DNA of 64,000 nucleotides, from positions 1 through 64,000 of the forward strand of contig NZ_BJDY01000005.1 in assembly GCF_005405385.1 (NCBI RefSeq), in the 5' to 3' direction. The notes below the pieces were generated by a model, which was not told the DNA's origin, ran no database searches, and worked only from the letters and a program-made list of their open reading frames with translations. Origin of the DNA: Lactiplantibacillus mudanjiangensis (GTDB lineage Bacteria; Bacillota; Bacilli; Lactobacillales; Lactobacillaceae). The first letter of the stretch is position 1. Each line of letters opens with the position of its first letter. Positions 47,189 through 58,150 of the stretch are shown in pieces. Both the position numbers and the translations under genes were made by a program.

Positions 47189-48106
47189 TTATTTCGCTAA
47201 TTCCCCATTTGTTGCTTGGGCTAACTGGTTCACCAAAGCAATTCCATGGCTTTCATCGACATTATTATTTGTATAGATTGACATTAAATAGCCTTTTTTA
47301 GACGTTTTTTCAACGACTCGACCAACACTGTTAACCGCCCAATGTCCATTATCATCCGCATCCAGCCAGCCATTCTTCAACTGATAACTAGCTGCGCCTT
47401 TAGAAACACCCCACGCCTGATCAGACGCCACGTGTCCCATTAAGCCTTGCATATAAGTCTGCGACGCTTTCGACAAGTAATGATTAGGCGTAAAAATAAC
47501 CTTTAACAGTTTTAACTGATCCACCGCTGTGGTCGTCGTTAAGCCCCAATAAATAGGCGCAGCATGACTATGCGACATCCCTAAGTTCTGATACAAACTC
47601 GTTAACGCGGCACTACCACCTAACCGATGAAACAACAAAAAGTCAGCTGCGTCATTATCACTTTGCTCAATCATTTGAGTGGCTTCTGCCTGATCATTGC
47701 TCGTCAAGCTTAATGCGCCTTGATCGCGTTGGTGCAAGAGTTGTACCAAAATACCCACTTTAACCGTGCTAGCTGCCACATACGTGGTTTGTGCCGTCCG
47801 GTTGGTATATTGATACGTTTGCTTGGTTTTAGGATCATAAACCGCTATCGCAACTTTAGCCTTCGTTCCAGCTGTCGTTGTTGCCCAAGTTTTTGCCAGT
47901 CGCGTTTTTAGTGGGACGACTTTGGGCTTGACCACTTTTTTGACGGCTTTAGTCGATGACGCTGTTTTAATCACTTTGGCCTTATTGGTTTGACTGGCAT
48001 GACTCAACGTACTTTGCCATAACCAACCACCAGCAATCCCAATGATTAAGACAATACTTAATCCGACAACCCAGCCTTTGAGTCGTCGCTGTCTATTAAA
48101 ATGCAC
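47189..48106 (-). CDS. Membrane-anchored serine hydrolase (class A beta-lactamase fold)
   Basis: 305 residues. N-terminal anchor (about 12-34), a Lys/Val-rich linker (about 40-70) and a hydrolase domain: SxxK as S-T-V-K in AASTVKVGILVQ, S-D-N-D in place of SDN, and K-N-G-W near 240 in place of KTG. Probably acts on the wall or is a non-lytic relative. Shares fold with the enzyme at 33270 but lacks GW repeats. Confidence 0.82.
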   Translation of the reverse strand: MHFNRQRRLKGWVVGLSIVLIIGIAGGWLWQSTLSHASQTNKAKVIKTASSTKAVKKVVKPKVVPLKTRLAKTWATTTAGTKAKVAIAVYDPKTKQTYQYTNRTAQTTYVAASTVKVGILVQLLHQRDQGALSLTSNDQAEATQMIEQSDNDAADFLLFHRLGGSAALTSLYQNLGMSHSHAAPIYWGLTTTTAVDQLKLLKVIFTPNHYLSKASQTYMQGLMGHVASDQAWGVSKGAASYQLKNGWLDADDNGHWAVNSVGRVVEKTSKKGYLMSIYTNNNVDESHGIALVNQLAQATNGELAK

Positions 48107-48297
48107 GAACTACACCTCTGACACCCGTTCCCCCAATTGAATCGCGTGATTCGTTACTAAGGCGCTTCTTTTTTAATAACTCCGCATTAAGCTTATCATA
48201 AATATTAAATAATTTGTTAACTTTAATTACTAAACTAGAAGTTTCAAGTTAATTATAGTGGCAGAATTCATATCAGTATTGGCTCAAGTTAGGATAA

Positions 48298-48625
48298 ATT
48301 AGCCACCTACACCAGCCAGTGATTCTGCTGGCTGACTCCGGTTATACTGTTCATCAATTTGGTGATCACCAGTATAACCGAGAGTGAGTCCACATTGAGC
48401 CCAGCCGTGGGGGCTCTAAGCGATTTATCGCTTAGAGCCTGGCGCTTTTGAAACACGTGTTTAGTGGTTCAAAACGACGGTTCAGACCGCTTTTTGGCTG
48501 AACCGGATCTTCCCACAGCGTTCCGGCTCAATGTGGGCGAACGGTAGGCGGCAAGTTCATCTATTTTCAATCGTTGAATACTTGCCGTATCAACGATTAT
48601 TGCTAAAAAGTAGCTTTCAACTTTT
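48298..48625 (+). repeat. Mosaic intergenic repeat, copy 2
   Basis: About 330 noncoding bases from ATTAGCCACCTAC to CTAAAAAGTAGCTTT. Contains perfect hairpins: GCTCTAAGCGAT/ATCGCTTAGAGC (about 48414-48440) and CGGTTATACTG/CAGTATAACCG (about 48342-48381). The left end and GAGAGTGAG...CAGCCGTGGG part match copy 3; the right end matches copy 1 inverted. The 190 bases between it and the hydrolase start (48107-48297) hold nothing else recognised. Confidence 0.8.
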
Positions 48626-48645
48626 AATTACTAAAATTAAGGCAC

Positions 48646-48687
48646 AAAAAAAGTGGCGCTAATCATTACTGATTAACACCACTTCTA
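48646..48687 (-). terminator. Terminator of the alaS-ireB-ruvX-yrzB operon
   Basis: AGAAGTGGTGTTAATCA pairs with TGATTAGCGCCACTT (few mismatches) and seven T follow on the minus strand. Confidence 0.85.
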
Positions 48688-48697
48688 GGGATTAAGT

Positions 48698-48994
48698 TTA
48701 TTGCATGCCGCCATCATCGGCTAAGAATGTGTTTAAAACTTGTTCAACCATATCCCATTCGTCATCGGATTCGATTAACTTCAATTCACCGTTATCGCCA
48801 TCTTCTGGATCAAAGATGTAGGCTTGAATGTCCACTTCTTCATCAGCTGGAGCATCGGCTGGATAAATTAAAATATATGAGTGACCGAAATCTTCTGAGT
48901 CGAACGTGAATAAAATGTTAAATAACGTTTCATTACCTTCGTCATCAACTAAGGTGATCACTTCTTGGTCTTTATTACTTTTGTTTTGGCTCAT
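48698..48994 (-). CDS. DUF1292 protein (YrzB-like)
   Basis: 98 residues, very acidic. DUF1292 pattern: ITLVDDEGNETLFNILFTFD, YILIYPADA, IQAYIFDPED. Function unknown; nearly always after ruvX in Firmicutes, as here. Confidence 0.92.
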   Translation of the reverse strand: MSQNKSNKDQEVITLVDDEGNETLFNILFTFDSEDFGHSYILIYPADAPADEEVDIQAYIFDPEDGDNGELKLIESDDEWDMVEQVLNTFLADDGGMQ

Positions 48995-49006
48995 GCTAGT
49001 TCCTCG

Positions 49007-49441
49007 CTATCCTTGTGTGAGTTTTCCGTGGCGATCCAAGTAGTTTTGCAAGATTAAACTTGCCGCTAGCTTATCAATCACTTTTTTGCGTTTCTTTCGG
49101 GACGTATTCGCTTCTTCAATCAACATCCGTTCGGCTTCAACGGTCGTCAGACGTTCATCTTCAAAGTCAATGGGTAAGCCGAAACGTTCTTTCAAAAGCT
49201 CGCCATAATGTTGTGAGGCTTCGGCGCGTGGTCCCAAAGAATTATTCATATTCTTTGGTAAACCAAGGACAAAACCGCCAGCATCAAGTTCTTTAACTAA
49301 CTCTGCCACCCGTTCAATCCCAAACTCGCCTTCATCTTCATTAATTCGAATAATTTCGACTGCTTGTGCCGTCCAGCCAAAGGCATCGCTAATCGCAATC
49401 CCAACTGTTCTGGACCCAACATCTAACCCCATTAACTTCAT
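49007..49441 (-). CDS. ruvX: RuvX/YqgF, pre-16S rRNA nuclease (RNase H fold)
   Basis: 144 residues. Motifs [34 protein letters not shown] and [13 protein letters not shown]. Listed as a putative Holliday junction resolvase; in E. coli YqgF matures the 16S rRNA 5' end. Overlaps ireB by 4 bases. Confidence 0.94.
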   Translation of the reverse strand: MKLMGLDVGSRTVGIAISDAFGWTAQAVEIIRINEDEGEFGIERVAELVKELDAGGFVLGLPKNMNNSLGPRAEASQHYGELLKERFGLPIDFEDERLTTVEAERMLIEEANTSRKKRKKVIDKLAASLILQNYLDRHGKLTQG

Positions 49442-49707
49442 GCATTAACATCCTTATCTGCCTTCAAGTATGACTTGACCAGCTCTTCGATAATTTCATC
49501 ACGTTGGTGCTTACGAATTAAATTCCGAGCATCCTTTAAACGCGGGATATAAGCCGGGTCCCCTGATAGTAAGTAACCCACAATCTGGTTAATCGGATTA
49601 TATCCTTTTTCTTGTAGCGCTTCGTAGACCGTTGTCAACGTGTCATGAACATCTTTAACGTTGTCATTATCGAAGTCAAAATACATGGTTTTGTCTAATG
49701 TACTCAT
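49438..49707 (-). CDS. ireB: IreB family regulatory phosphoprotein
   Basis: 89 residues from ATG 49707 (GGGAGGTGCTTTAT). Family signature [40 protein letters not shown] and [12 protein letters not shown]. In Enterococcus a substrate of the kinase IreK with a role in cephalosporin tolerance. Standard place in the alaS-ireB-ruvX-yrzB operon. Confidence 0.93.
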   Translation of the reverse strand: MSTLDKTMYFDFDNDNVKDVHDTLTTVYEALQEKGYNPINQIVGYLLSGDPAYIPRLKDARNLIRKHQRDEIIEELVKSYLKADKDVNA

Positions 49708-49807
49708 ATAAAGCACCTCCCGCTAGTTTCCGCTTCTAATCTATTTTACTAAATGCTTATATGAAGTACAATCAATCGACTTTGATGTAACACATTCGTA
49801 ATAAAAC

Positions 49808-52450
49808 CTATTGTTCGTTTAACCAGTCATGAGCGGCAGTTAATGCATCCGGTAACCCAGCTGGGTTCTTCCCACCAGCTTGAGCCAAGTTAGGACGGCC
49901 GCCACCGCCACCACCAACTTTAGGGGCAATGGCTTTGATTAAGTCCCCAGCTTTAAGACCGGCTTTGACCTTATCATCACTGACCGCAACTAATAAATTA
50001 ACTTTTTCGCCAACGACCGCGCCTAAGACTAAGACGTCTGACGCTTGCTTGTTCTTCCAAGTATCGGCTAATTGTCGTAATTGATCCATCCCGGCAACTT
50101 GTACAGCTTGGGCGATTAAACTCGTGCCATTCACTTCATCAACTTGTTCAAAGACTGAACCGGCTTGTTGCTTAGCTAATTTATTTTCTAAGTTAGCGGC
50201 TTTTTGTTGGGCGGCCTTTAAGTCAGCTTGCAATTGGCTAACTCGATCAGCAGTATCCGCTAATTTTGGTGCCTTAACTTGTGCGGCGATGGTCTTTAAC
50301 CAGTTTTCTTCATTGGATAAGAGTTCGAAGGCTTCTTTTGACGTTACGGCTTCAATCCGACGAACACCAGCACCAACCCCAGCTTCAGAAACAATCTTGA
50401 ATAAACCAAGTTCGCTACTGTTCTTCACGTGGGTCCCACCATCAAATTCAATGGAGTAATCGCCAATCGAAACGACCCGCACGATCTTGCCATATTTTTG
50501 GGTGAAGACCGCGATGGCCCCCATCTTGTGACCCGTTTCTTGGTCCGTTTGAATGGCGCTAACGGGTAGGGCTGCCCAGATCTTGTCATTAACAATCTGT
50601 TCAACCTTGGCTAACTCTTCATCACTGACTTGACCGAAGTGGTTAAAGTCAAAACGCAAGTAGCCTGGTTCCACTAACGAACCGGCTTGTTGCGTATGTG
50701 GTCCTAAAACATCGCGCAAAGCTTGGTCAAGCAAATGCGTTGCCGTATGGTTCTTTTCAACCTTAGCATGGAAGGCCAAATCTACGTTTAGCGTATACGT
50801 GGCATCCTTGTGCATTGGTTTTAAGACTTCCACCGTATGCAGATGTTGTTTATTAGGGGCATTTTGGACATCAGTCACCTTGGCAACCGTTTGACCATCG
50901 GCATCTAAAATCACCCCACGGTCGGCCACTTGACCACCCATTTCCGCGTAAAATGGTGTCTTACTAAAGATCATTTCCGCGGTACCACTCGTCACTTCAT
51001 CAACCAGCTTTTCGTCGACAATAATGTCTTTCAAATCGCCATGAACGTCAGTTAATTCGTCATAACCGACATATTCACTAGGCGTCTTAATATCAATTAA
51101 GAGACTGCGTTGAACGCCCATTGATTTGTCACTGCTCCGCGCATTACGGGCCCGATCACGTTGCGCTTTCATTTCAACTTCAAAGCCAGCCTCATCAACT
51201 TTCAAACCTTCATCGCCTGCGTATTCAGTGGTTAATTCCAATGGGAAACCGTACGTATCATAAAGCTTGAACGCATCGACCCCTGGTAACGTGTCTTGCT
51301 TAGCGGCTTTGGTATCCGCAATTAATTGGTTCAATAAATTCAAACCATCATTTAAGGTTTCATTGAAGCGACTTTCTTCAGAGCTGACAATCTTTTCGAT
51401 ATAATCTGCATTCTTCAAAACGTCTGGGTAATGTGATTGCATGATTTCCCCAACGATTGGCACTAATTGGTCTAAGAATGCTTCAGTTAGGCCTAATTTT
51501 TGACCATGTAAAATGGCCCGCCGAATCAAACGACGAATGACATAGCCACGGCCTTCATTAGATGGCAAAGCACCGTCACTGATGGCAAATGTAATCGCGC
51601 GGGCATGGTCTGCAATCACTTTAAAGGAAACATCATCTTGGGCATTGTCCCCATAATGTTTACCAGCACTCAAGGCTTCCGTCTTGCGAATAATTGGCAA
51701 AAACAAGTCGGTTTCAAAGTTAGTTGGCGCATTTTGGAAAATGGAAACTACCCGTTCAAGTCCCATCCCCGTATCAATGTTTTTCCGTGGTAATGGTTCG
51801 TAAGTGCCCTCGGCAGTATGGTTGAATTGCGAGAACACAATGTTCCAGACTTCTAAATAACGTTCATTTTCGCCACCAGGATAATTTTCAGGATCATCAT
51901 CAGCTAAGTTATTGAAGGCCTCGCCACGATCATAGAAAATTTCAGAATCCGGACCAGAAGGGCCTTGACCGATATCCCAGAAGTTATCTTCCACTTTAAC
52001 AATATGACTTGGCTTAACGCCAGTTTCTTCCCAGAACTTGGCTGCATCAGTATCCTTAGGATAAACCGTCATATAGAGCTTTTCAGGATCCCAACCGAAC
52101 CATTTTGGTGACGTTAAGAGTTCCCATGCCCAGCTGACAGCTTCTTTTTTGAAGTAATCCCCAACAGAGAAGTTTCCTAGCATTTCAAATAAGGTATGAT
52201 GACGCGCCGTCCGACCGACATTTTCAATATCGTTGGTCCGGATACTCTTTTGTGAGCTAGTCATCCGAGGATTGTCTGGAACCACAGACCCATCAAAATA
52301 TTTCTTCATGGTCGCTACCCCAGAGTTGATCCACAACAAGGTTGGATCATCATTGGGGACTAATGACGCACTGGGCACAATCGTATGACCTTTTTCATGG
52401 AAAAAGTCTAAATACATTTGCCGAATCTCACTACTGCTTAATTTCTTCAT
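49808..52450 (-). CDS. alaS: Alanyl-tRNA synthetase
   Basis: 880 residues from ATG 52450; a frame from 52498 crosses the T-box terminator. Class II core (RQMYLDFFHEKGHTIVPSAS, motif with NFSVGDYFK), editing domain HTATHLLDQALRDVLG plus GGTHVKNSSELG, and C-Ala domain ending PKVGGGGGGRPNLAQAGGK. Charges tRNA-Ala and clears Ser/Gly errors. Controlled by the T-box upstream. Confidence 0.97.
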   Translation of the reverse strand: MKKLSSSEIRQMYLDFFHEKGHTIVPSASLVPNDDPTLLWINSGVATMKKYFDGSVVPDNPRMTSSQKSIRTNDIENVGRTARHHTLFEMLGNFSVGDYFKKEAVSWAWELLTSPKWFGWDPEKLYMTVYPKDTDAAKFWEETGVKPSHIVKVEDNFWDIGQGPSGPDSEIFYDRGEAFNNLADDDPENYPGGENERYLEVWNIVFSQFNHTAEGTYEPLPRKNIDTGMGLERVVSIFQNAPTNFETDLFLPIIRKTEALSAGKHYGDNAQDDVSFKVIADHARAITFAISDGALPSNEGRGYVIRRLIRRAILHGQKLGLTEAFLDQLVPIVGEIMQSHYPDVLKNADYIEKIVSSEESRFNETLNDGLNLLNQLIADTKAAKQDTLPGVDAFKLYDTYGFPLELTTEYAGDEGLKVDEAGFEVEMKAQRDRARNARSSDKSMGVQRSLLIDIKTPSEYVGYDELTDVHGDLKDIIVDEKLVDEVTSGTAEMIFSKTPFYAEMGGQVADRGVILDADGQTVAKVTDVQNAPNKQHLHTVEVLKPMHKDATYTLNVDLAFHAKVEKNHTATHLLDQALRDVLGPHTQQAGSLVEPGYLRFDFNHFGQVSDEELAKVEQIVNDKIWAALPVSAIQTDQETGHKMGAIAVFTQKYGKIVRVVSIGDYSIEFDGGTHVKNSSELGLFKIVSEAGVGAGVRRIEAVTSKEAFELLSNEENWLKTIAAQVKAPKLADTADRVSQLQADLKAAQQKAANLENKLAKQQAGSVFEQVDEVNGTSLIAQAVQVAGMDQLRQLADTWKNKQASDVLVLGAVVGEKVNLLVAVSDDKVKAGLKAGDLIKAIAPKVGGGGGGRPNLAQAGGKNPAGLPDALTAAHDWLNEQ

Positions 52451-52488
52451 TAACTTGGCACCCTTTCTCACGATTCCTATTTTTAGGC

Positions 52489-52697
52489 AAAAAAACACCG
52501 TTGCTAGTAAAGACGCTGTTAACGCGGTACCACTTTACTTGCAACGATGTGTTCGTTTACCTCTTGAGCTCATTAACGCTGAGACACGGACTGGTTAGCC
52601 AGTCATTGGTTATTCGGTAGCATTCAATCGACACCGCACTTTTTCCAGCAACCAAAGCGTTTCTAAACAGATATGTCGACTTGAATATATCCTTACT
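52489..52697 (-). promoter_or_regulatory. T-box leader for alanine
   Basis: The T-box core AAGTGGTACCGCG is at about 52550-52538 on the minus strand. Terminator: GTTGCAAGTAAAG pairs with CTTTACTAGCAAC (one mismatch), then GGTGTTTTTTTG (T run 52495-52489). In stem I a GCT triplet (GAATGCTACCG, about 52622-52612) is the probable alanine specifier. Uncharged tRNA-Ala would favour the antiterminator. Confidence 0.93.
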
Positions 52698-52703
52698 CTG
52701 CAA

Positions 52704-52732
52704 AGTATAGAAAACTTAGACCTAGTTGTCAA
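52704..52732 (-). promoter_or_regulatory. alaS operon promoter
   Basis: TTGACA (52732-52727), 17-base spacer, TATACT (52709-52704) on the minus strand, directly before the T-box leader. Confidence 0.85.
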
Positions 52733-52740
52733 CCAACCGA

Positions 52741-54084
52741 CTAGGATTTCCGATCTTTCCGAGCCTTTCGAGCTGAAGCCCGCTGTTCGATCCGACGCTC
52801 CATCCGAGCTTTATCCGCAATTTTGGTTCGAATACGGCGTTTGTAACCTGGTTTGACCTTTTTCTTAGCCTTTTTCACATAGCTAATCAATGATGGATCG
52901 ATCTTATCTTGGCGATGTCCCCGATTAACACGGCGGTTACGATCATAAGAATCGACAATCTCACCATCTCGAATGGCCTTAGGTTTAAACTTAATGCCCA
53001 TCGCTTCAACCGCGCTGACTTTGTCTTCTTCACCAGGACTGTAAAGGGTAATCGCCGTTCCGGCCATTCCATTCCGGCCAGTCCGGCCAACTCGATGAAC
53101 AAAGAATTCCAAATCAGTTGGGATATCGTCATTAATGACGTGTGAAACCCCTTCGATATCAATCCCACGAGCAGCCAAATCCGTAGCGACTACAAATTGG
53201 TATTTCAAGTCCTGAACGTCACGCATCACCCGTTTCCGTTCGCGTGGTTTAATATCACCGTGAATCATCGCTACTGTTAACCCTTGCTGCTTCAAATAAC
53301 GAGTAATTTCTTGCACCCGTTCCTTGGTATTCGCAAAAATCAAAACCAAGTAAGGTTCACCAATCGTGAGTAAGCGATAAATAATACTATTCTTGTCGTG
53401 ACTCTTGGTTGAGATCAACCAGTTATCGATCGTTGGACTAATGACCGATGCCACTGGAATAGCTTCCATTACTGGATTATTCATGTACTTTTTCAAGAAC
53501 GGTGTTAGTTTTTGTGGCATCGTTGCCGAGAAGACCAACATTTGTAGCTCGGCCGGCATCCGCCCAGCAATTTGGTCAACCACATTCAAGAATCCTAAAT
53601 CCAAAGTCATGTCTGCTTCATCAACGACTAATTGAGTCGCGGTATGCACATCTAACGCTTGCGACCGAATTAGATCTAAAATCCGACCAGGCGTCCCAAT
53701 GATCAATTGTGGTTGATGGCGATTCAACTTATTAATTTGGTCTTGCTTATCAGTCCCACCAACATATAACCCAATGTGAATTGGTTTAGGACTATGTTGA
53801 ACCAATTGCTTAGCCGCTTTTTGAATCTGATAAGCCAATTCCCGACTCGGTGTCGTAATCACAACTTGAACCCGGCGTTCGTCAGCATTTAGCTGATTAA
53901 TCAATGGCAACAAGAAGGTGTGGGTTTTCCCACTCCCAGTTGCAGATTGTCCAATGACGCTACGTCCAGCCATAATCACAGGGATCAATTTTTCTTGCAC
54001 AGCGGTTGGTGTCTGGAAATTAATTTCTTTTAAGGCATCCATTAAAAATGGTTTTAATTTAAATTCTTCAAAACTTGCGGTCAT
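52741..54084 (-). CDS. DEAD-box RNA helicase (CshB-like)
   Basis: 447 residues from ATG 54084 (AGAAAGAGG upstream). Motifs: Q (PTAVQEKLIP), I (GQSATGSGKT), Ia (TPSRELAYQI), II (VVDEADMTLDLG), III (SATMP), VI (HRVGRTGRNG). Basic tail (about 390-447) for RNA binding. The size and DEAD variant fit CshB, a cold-shock and ribosome-assembly helicase. Follows nrnA at 1 base. Confidence 0.9.
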   Translation of the reverse strand: MTASFEEFKLKPFLMDALKEINFQTPTAVQEKLIPVIMAGRSVIGQSATGSGKTHTFLLPLINQLNADERRVQVVITTPSRELAYQIQKAAKQLVQHSPKPIHIGLYVGGTDKQDQINKLNRHQPQLIIGTPGRILDLIRSQALDVHTATQLVVDEADMTLDLGFLNVVDQIAGRMPAELQMLVFSATMPQKLTPFLKKYMNNPVMEAIPVASVISPTIDNWLISTKSHDKNSIIYRLLTIGEPYLVLIFANTKERVQEITRYLKQQGLTVAMIHGDIKPRERKRVMRDVQDLKYQFVVATDLAARGIDIEGVSHVINDDIPTDLEFFVHRVGRTGRNGMAGTAITLYSPGEEDKVSAVEAMGIKFKPKAIRDGEIVDSYDRNRRVNRGHRQDKIDPSLISYVKKAKKKVKPGYKRRIRTKIADKARMERRIEQRASARKARKDRKS

Positions 54085-54085
54085 T

Positions 54086-55042
54086 TTAAACCTCTTTCTG
54101 ATCAGCCTGATCAACTTGATCGAGCTCACGCACGACCGCTTCAATTTCGGCTTGATCCTTTGCTTTAGCGCCACTGGCTAAGGGGTGACCACCACCGCCA
54201 TGTAACTTGGCGACTTCATTGATTGCCGGTCCCTTTGACCGTAACCGAATCCGATAGTCGCCTTCCTTTTGTTGGACAAAAATGGCCCATGATTTAACCG
54301 TGTCAATCCGACCAGGGAGTGGCACGACGCCGGCCGTACTAGCATCCCCAATTTCAAACGAATCCATAATTTCATTCGTCAAAATGACATAAGCAGCCCC
54401 TGATTCAAGCTGAGTTAAATGCTCGTAGACATAGGCAGATAACCGCGCTACCGGTAGCGTAATGGTATCTTCAATCCGATTAACTTCTGGGGCATTTGCG
54501 CCAGCTTCCATCAACGCAGCGGCGACCCGTAACGTACTTGGATGAGTTGCATCGTATAAGAAACGTCCCGTATCGCCAACGATCCCCGCATAAAGTAACC
54601 GCGCCGCATTAGCCGTTAGTGTCAGCGCTGCTTCATTAGCAGCATAAAATTGATACACTAACTCGCTTGTACTTGACGCATCCACATCAACCCATTGAGG
54701 ATCGCCGAACGCATCATCATTTGGATGATGATCGATCTTAACGAGTTGCTTGCCAGTATTGTAGTATTCGCCATCCACGCGTGGTTGGTTAGCGGTGTCT
54801 AAGACGAGTACTAAGGCGTCTTCATAGTCCGCTTCAGTGACGGTATCCATTTGGCCTAACCAGTCAAAGCCATGGTACTGTTTACCAGGTGCTAAAACTT
54901 TTTTGTCAGGAAAACTGGTCTTAATAATCTCAGCCATTCCAAGTTGACTCCCAATCGCATCGGGATCAGGACGTTGGTGTCGATGAATAATAATCGTTTT
55001 TGCTTGTTTAATTAAGTTGAAAATTTCTGTTTGGACGGTCAT
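54086..55042 (-). CDS. nrnA: NrnA, nanoRNase and pAp phosphatase (DHH family)
   Basis: 318 residues. DHH motifs: IIIHRHQRPDPDAIGSQLG, VLVLDTANQPRVD, LVKIDHHPNDDAFG (DHH), and DHHA1 end GGGGHPLASGAKA. Degrades 2-5 nt RNAs and 3',5'-pAp. Operon with the helicase. Confidence 0.93.
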   Translation of the reverse strand: MTVQTEIFNLIKQAKTIIIHRHQRPDPDAIGSQLGMAEIIKTSFPDKKVLAPGKQYHGFDWLGQMDTVTEADYEDALVLVLDTANQPRVDGEYYNTGKQLVKIDHHPNDDAFGDPQWVDVDASSTSELVYQFYAANEAALTLTANAARLLYAGIVGDTGRFLYDATHPSTLRVAAALMEAGANAPEVNRIEDTITLPVARLSAYVYEHLTQLESGAAYVILTNEIMDSFEIGDASTAGVVPLPGRIDTVKSWAIFVQQKEGDYRIRLRSKGPAINEVAKLHGGGGHPLASGAKAKDQAEIEAVVRELDQVDQADQKEV

Positions 55043-55132
55043 AAATAGTCCTTCCTATTTGTTCAAAATTTGCTGATGGCTTTAAAACTGCCATAGTACT
55101 CTAGTATACCGAACAATACGGCTTACGCCAAA

Positions 55133-56281
55133 TTAATTCGCCGCTAAGTCTTCATTCGGGTATAACGGTAACGTGAGGTTCTCAAAAGCCAGTGGTGCTA
55201 ATCCCGTCATCGTGATCCCCAACAAGCGAATCCCCGAATCAAAGTGTTGATCAACCACATCCTCAAATAACTCCTCCGCATATTGTTCAAACAGTCCGGC
55301 GTCATTTGGCAAAAATTCTGTCAGCGTCCGGCGCTTGGTGATCGTCACAAAATCCCCATAGCGTAGTTTCAACACCAGCGTTTTACCATGACGTTGATGA
55401 TCTTGCATCGTTTCACTCACCATTTGTGCCAGTTGTTTTAAATGCGCCTGGACGTCTTCACGCGTCTGGAGAAATGGGCCAAAAGTGCGTTCTTTCCCAA
55501 TCGACTTTCGTTCTCGTAAATACTCAACGGGCCGATCGTCACTCCCTCGCACCCGGCGGTATAAAATATAGCCCAACTTACCAAAATGTTTAATCAAGTC
55601 TAATTCCGTTTGGTCATATAAATCTTGCCCCGTTAAAATACCTAGATCATGCATTTTTGGAACAGTCTTCTTACCGACACCGCGAAATTTTTCAATCGGT
55701 TCTCGTAGTAAGAAAGCTTCCGCATCTTGTGGCAACACAATTGTGACACCGGCTGGCTTGCGATAATCCGAGGCCAATTTGGCAATGAATTTATTATATG
55801 AAATACCCGTTGAACACGTTAAGTGAGTCTTTTGCCAGATTTCTTGTTGAAGTTGATGGGCAAGTTGAACAGCACTATGCATCTTGGGTTTATTCTCCGT
55901 AATATCTAAATAGGCTTCATCAAACGCAATCGGTTCAATCTTATCCGTATACTCATGAAAAATCTCGTGAATTTGGGCCGAAACTTGTCGATATAACGGA
56001 AAGTCGGGCGTTTTAAAAACGGCTTTCGGGCACAATTCTAACGCTTTTTGAGCCGGCATCGCCGAATGCACCCCATATTGACGGGCAACATAATTGGCAG
56101 TGGTCACGACACCGCGACCCCCAGTTTGGCGTGGATCATGAGCGATCACTAAAGGTTGCGTCCGATACGCTGGATGCTCACGTTCTTCAATCGATGCATA
56201 AAACGCGTCCATATCTACATGAATAATTTTACGTCCGGTCTCGACATTAATCGGTATTGCACTCGTCGTTTTCGTCATCAC
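55133..56281 (-). CDS. dinB: DNA polymerase IV
   Basis: 382 residues. Y-family motifs: [44 protein letters not shown], and the little finger with [14 protein letters not shown]. Error-prone bypass polymerase. Length normal. No LexA box noted in front of it, though that was only checked by eye. Confidence 0.95.
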   Translation of the reverse strand: MMTKTTSAIPINVETGRKIIHVDMDAFYASIEEREHPAYRTQPLVIAHDPRQTGGRGVVTTANYVARQYGVHSAMPAQKALELCPKAVFKTPDFPLYRQVSAQIHEIFHEYTDKIEPIAFDEAYLDITENKPKMHSAVQLAHQLQQEIWQKTHLTCSTGISYNKFIAKLASDYRKPAGVTIVLPQDAEAFLLREPIEKFRGVGKKTVPKMHDLGILTGQDLYDQTELDLIKHFGKLGYILYRRVRGSDDRPVEYLRERKSIGKERTFGPFLQTREDVQAHLKQLAQMVSETMQDHQRHGKTLVLKLRYGDFVTITKRRTLTEFLPNDAGLFEQYAEELFEDVVDQHFDSGIRLLGITMTGLAPLAFENLTLPLYPNEDLAAN

Positions 56282-56352
56282 TCACACCATCCTTTCCGTT
56301 GCATTAGGTAATTCAATTATACACGAACGTGCGTTCAGACACCAAAATTAAC

Positions 56353-56394
56353 CCTAAAAAAATAAGCCAACATTCAATGAATGTCAGCTTACTT
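56353..56394 (-). terminator. Terminator of yajC
   Basis: AAGCTGACATTC pairs with GAATGTTGGCTT (one G-T) over a 3-4 base loop, then ATTTTTTT on the minus strand. Confidence 0.88.
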
Positions 56395-56403
56395 CAAAGT
56401 TCA

Positions 56404-56820
56404 TTATTTAGCGGCAGAATCTGCTTCGCTATCGGCACTCGTTGCTTCACTTTCAGCAACTGGCGCTTCACTAGCAGCTTCAGATTCAGCAGCGGCACCA
56501 CTAGCTGGGGCCACAGCAGCACCACCATCAGCAGGCGTTACTTTAGCTAAAGCTGATAAATCGAAAACTAAGAAAATCCCATCACAATCAAGCGTAACGG
56601 TCTTTTCAGCTTCGTTAACTTCATCGACAACCCCATGTAAGCGGCCAATCGTGGTAACTTTGTCGCCACGTTTAACTTTGCTTAACATACTTTGATGTTG
56701 TTGTTGTTGTTTCCGTTGTGGCCGAATCATAAAGAAGTACAAGAACGCGAACATCACAACGATGAACACGATTGACATAGTTGAGCCACCAAAAGCAGAT
56801 GCTCCAAGTAATAAATTCAT
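56404..56820 (-). CDS. yajC: YajC, Sec translocase accessory subunit
   Basis: 138 residues. One membrane helix (about 13-32: IVFIVVMFAFLYFFMIRPQR), then the conserved QQQQHQSMLSKVKRGDKVTT and a short beta domain. The tail (about 100-138) is an Ala/Ser/Glu-rich repeat (SEAASEAPVAESEATSADSE) longer than usual. Assists SecDF. Follows tgt, as in most Firmicutes. Confidence 0.93.
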   Translation of the reverse strand: MNLLLGASAFGGSTMSIVFIVVMFAFLYFFMIRPQRKQQQQHQSMLSKVKRGDKVTTIGRLHGVVDEVNEAEKTVTLDCDGIFLVFDLSALAKVTPADGGAAVAPASGAAAESEAASEAPVAESEATSADSEADSAAK

Positions 56821-56892
56821 TTAAAAATCGCTCCTAATCTTTGTTTGACTATCTTTAACTTTAACAAATTACACCTAAGATTACTAGTATCC

Positions 56893-58140
<1,248 letters not shown>

Positions 58141-58150
58141 TCAATTGTAC

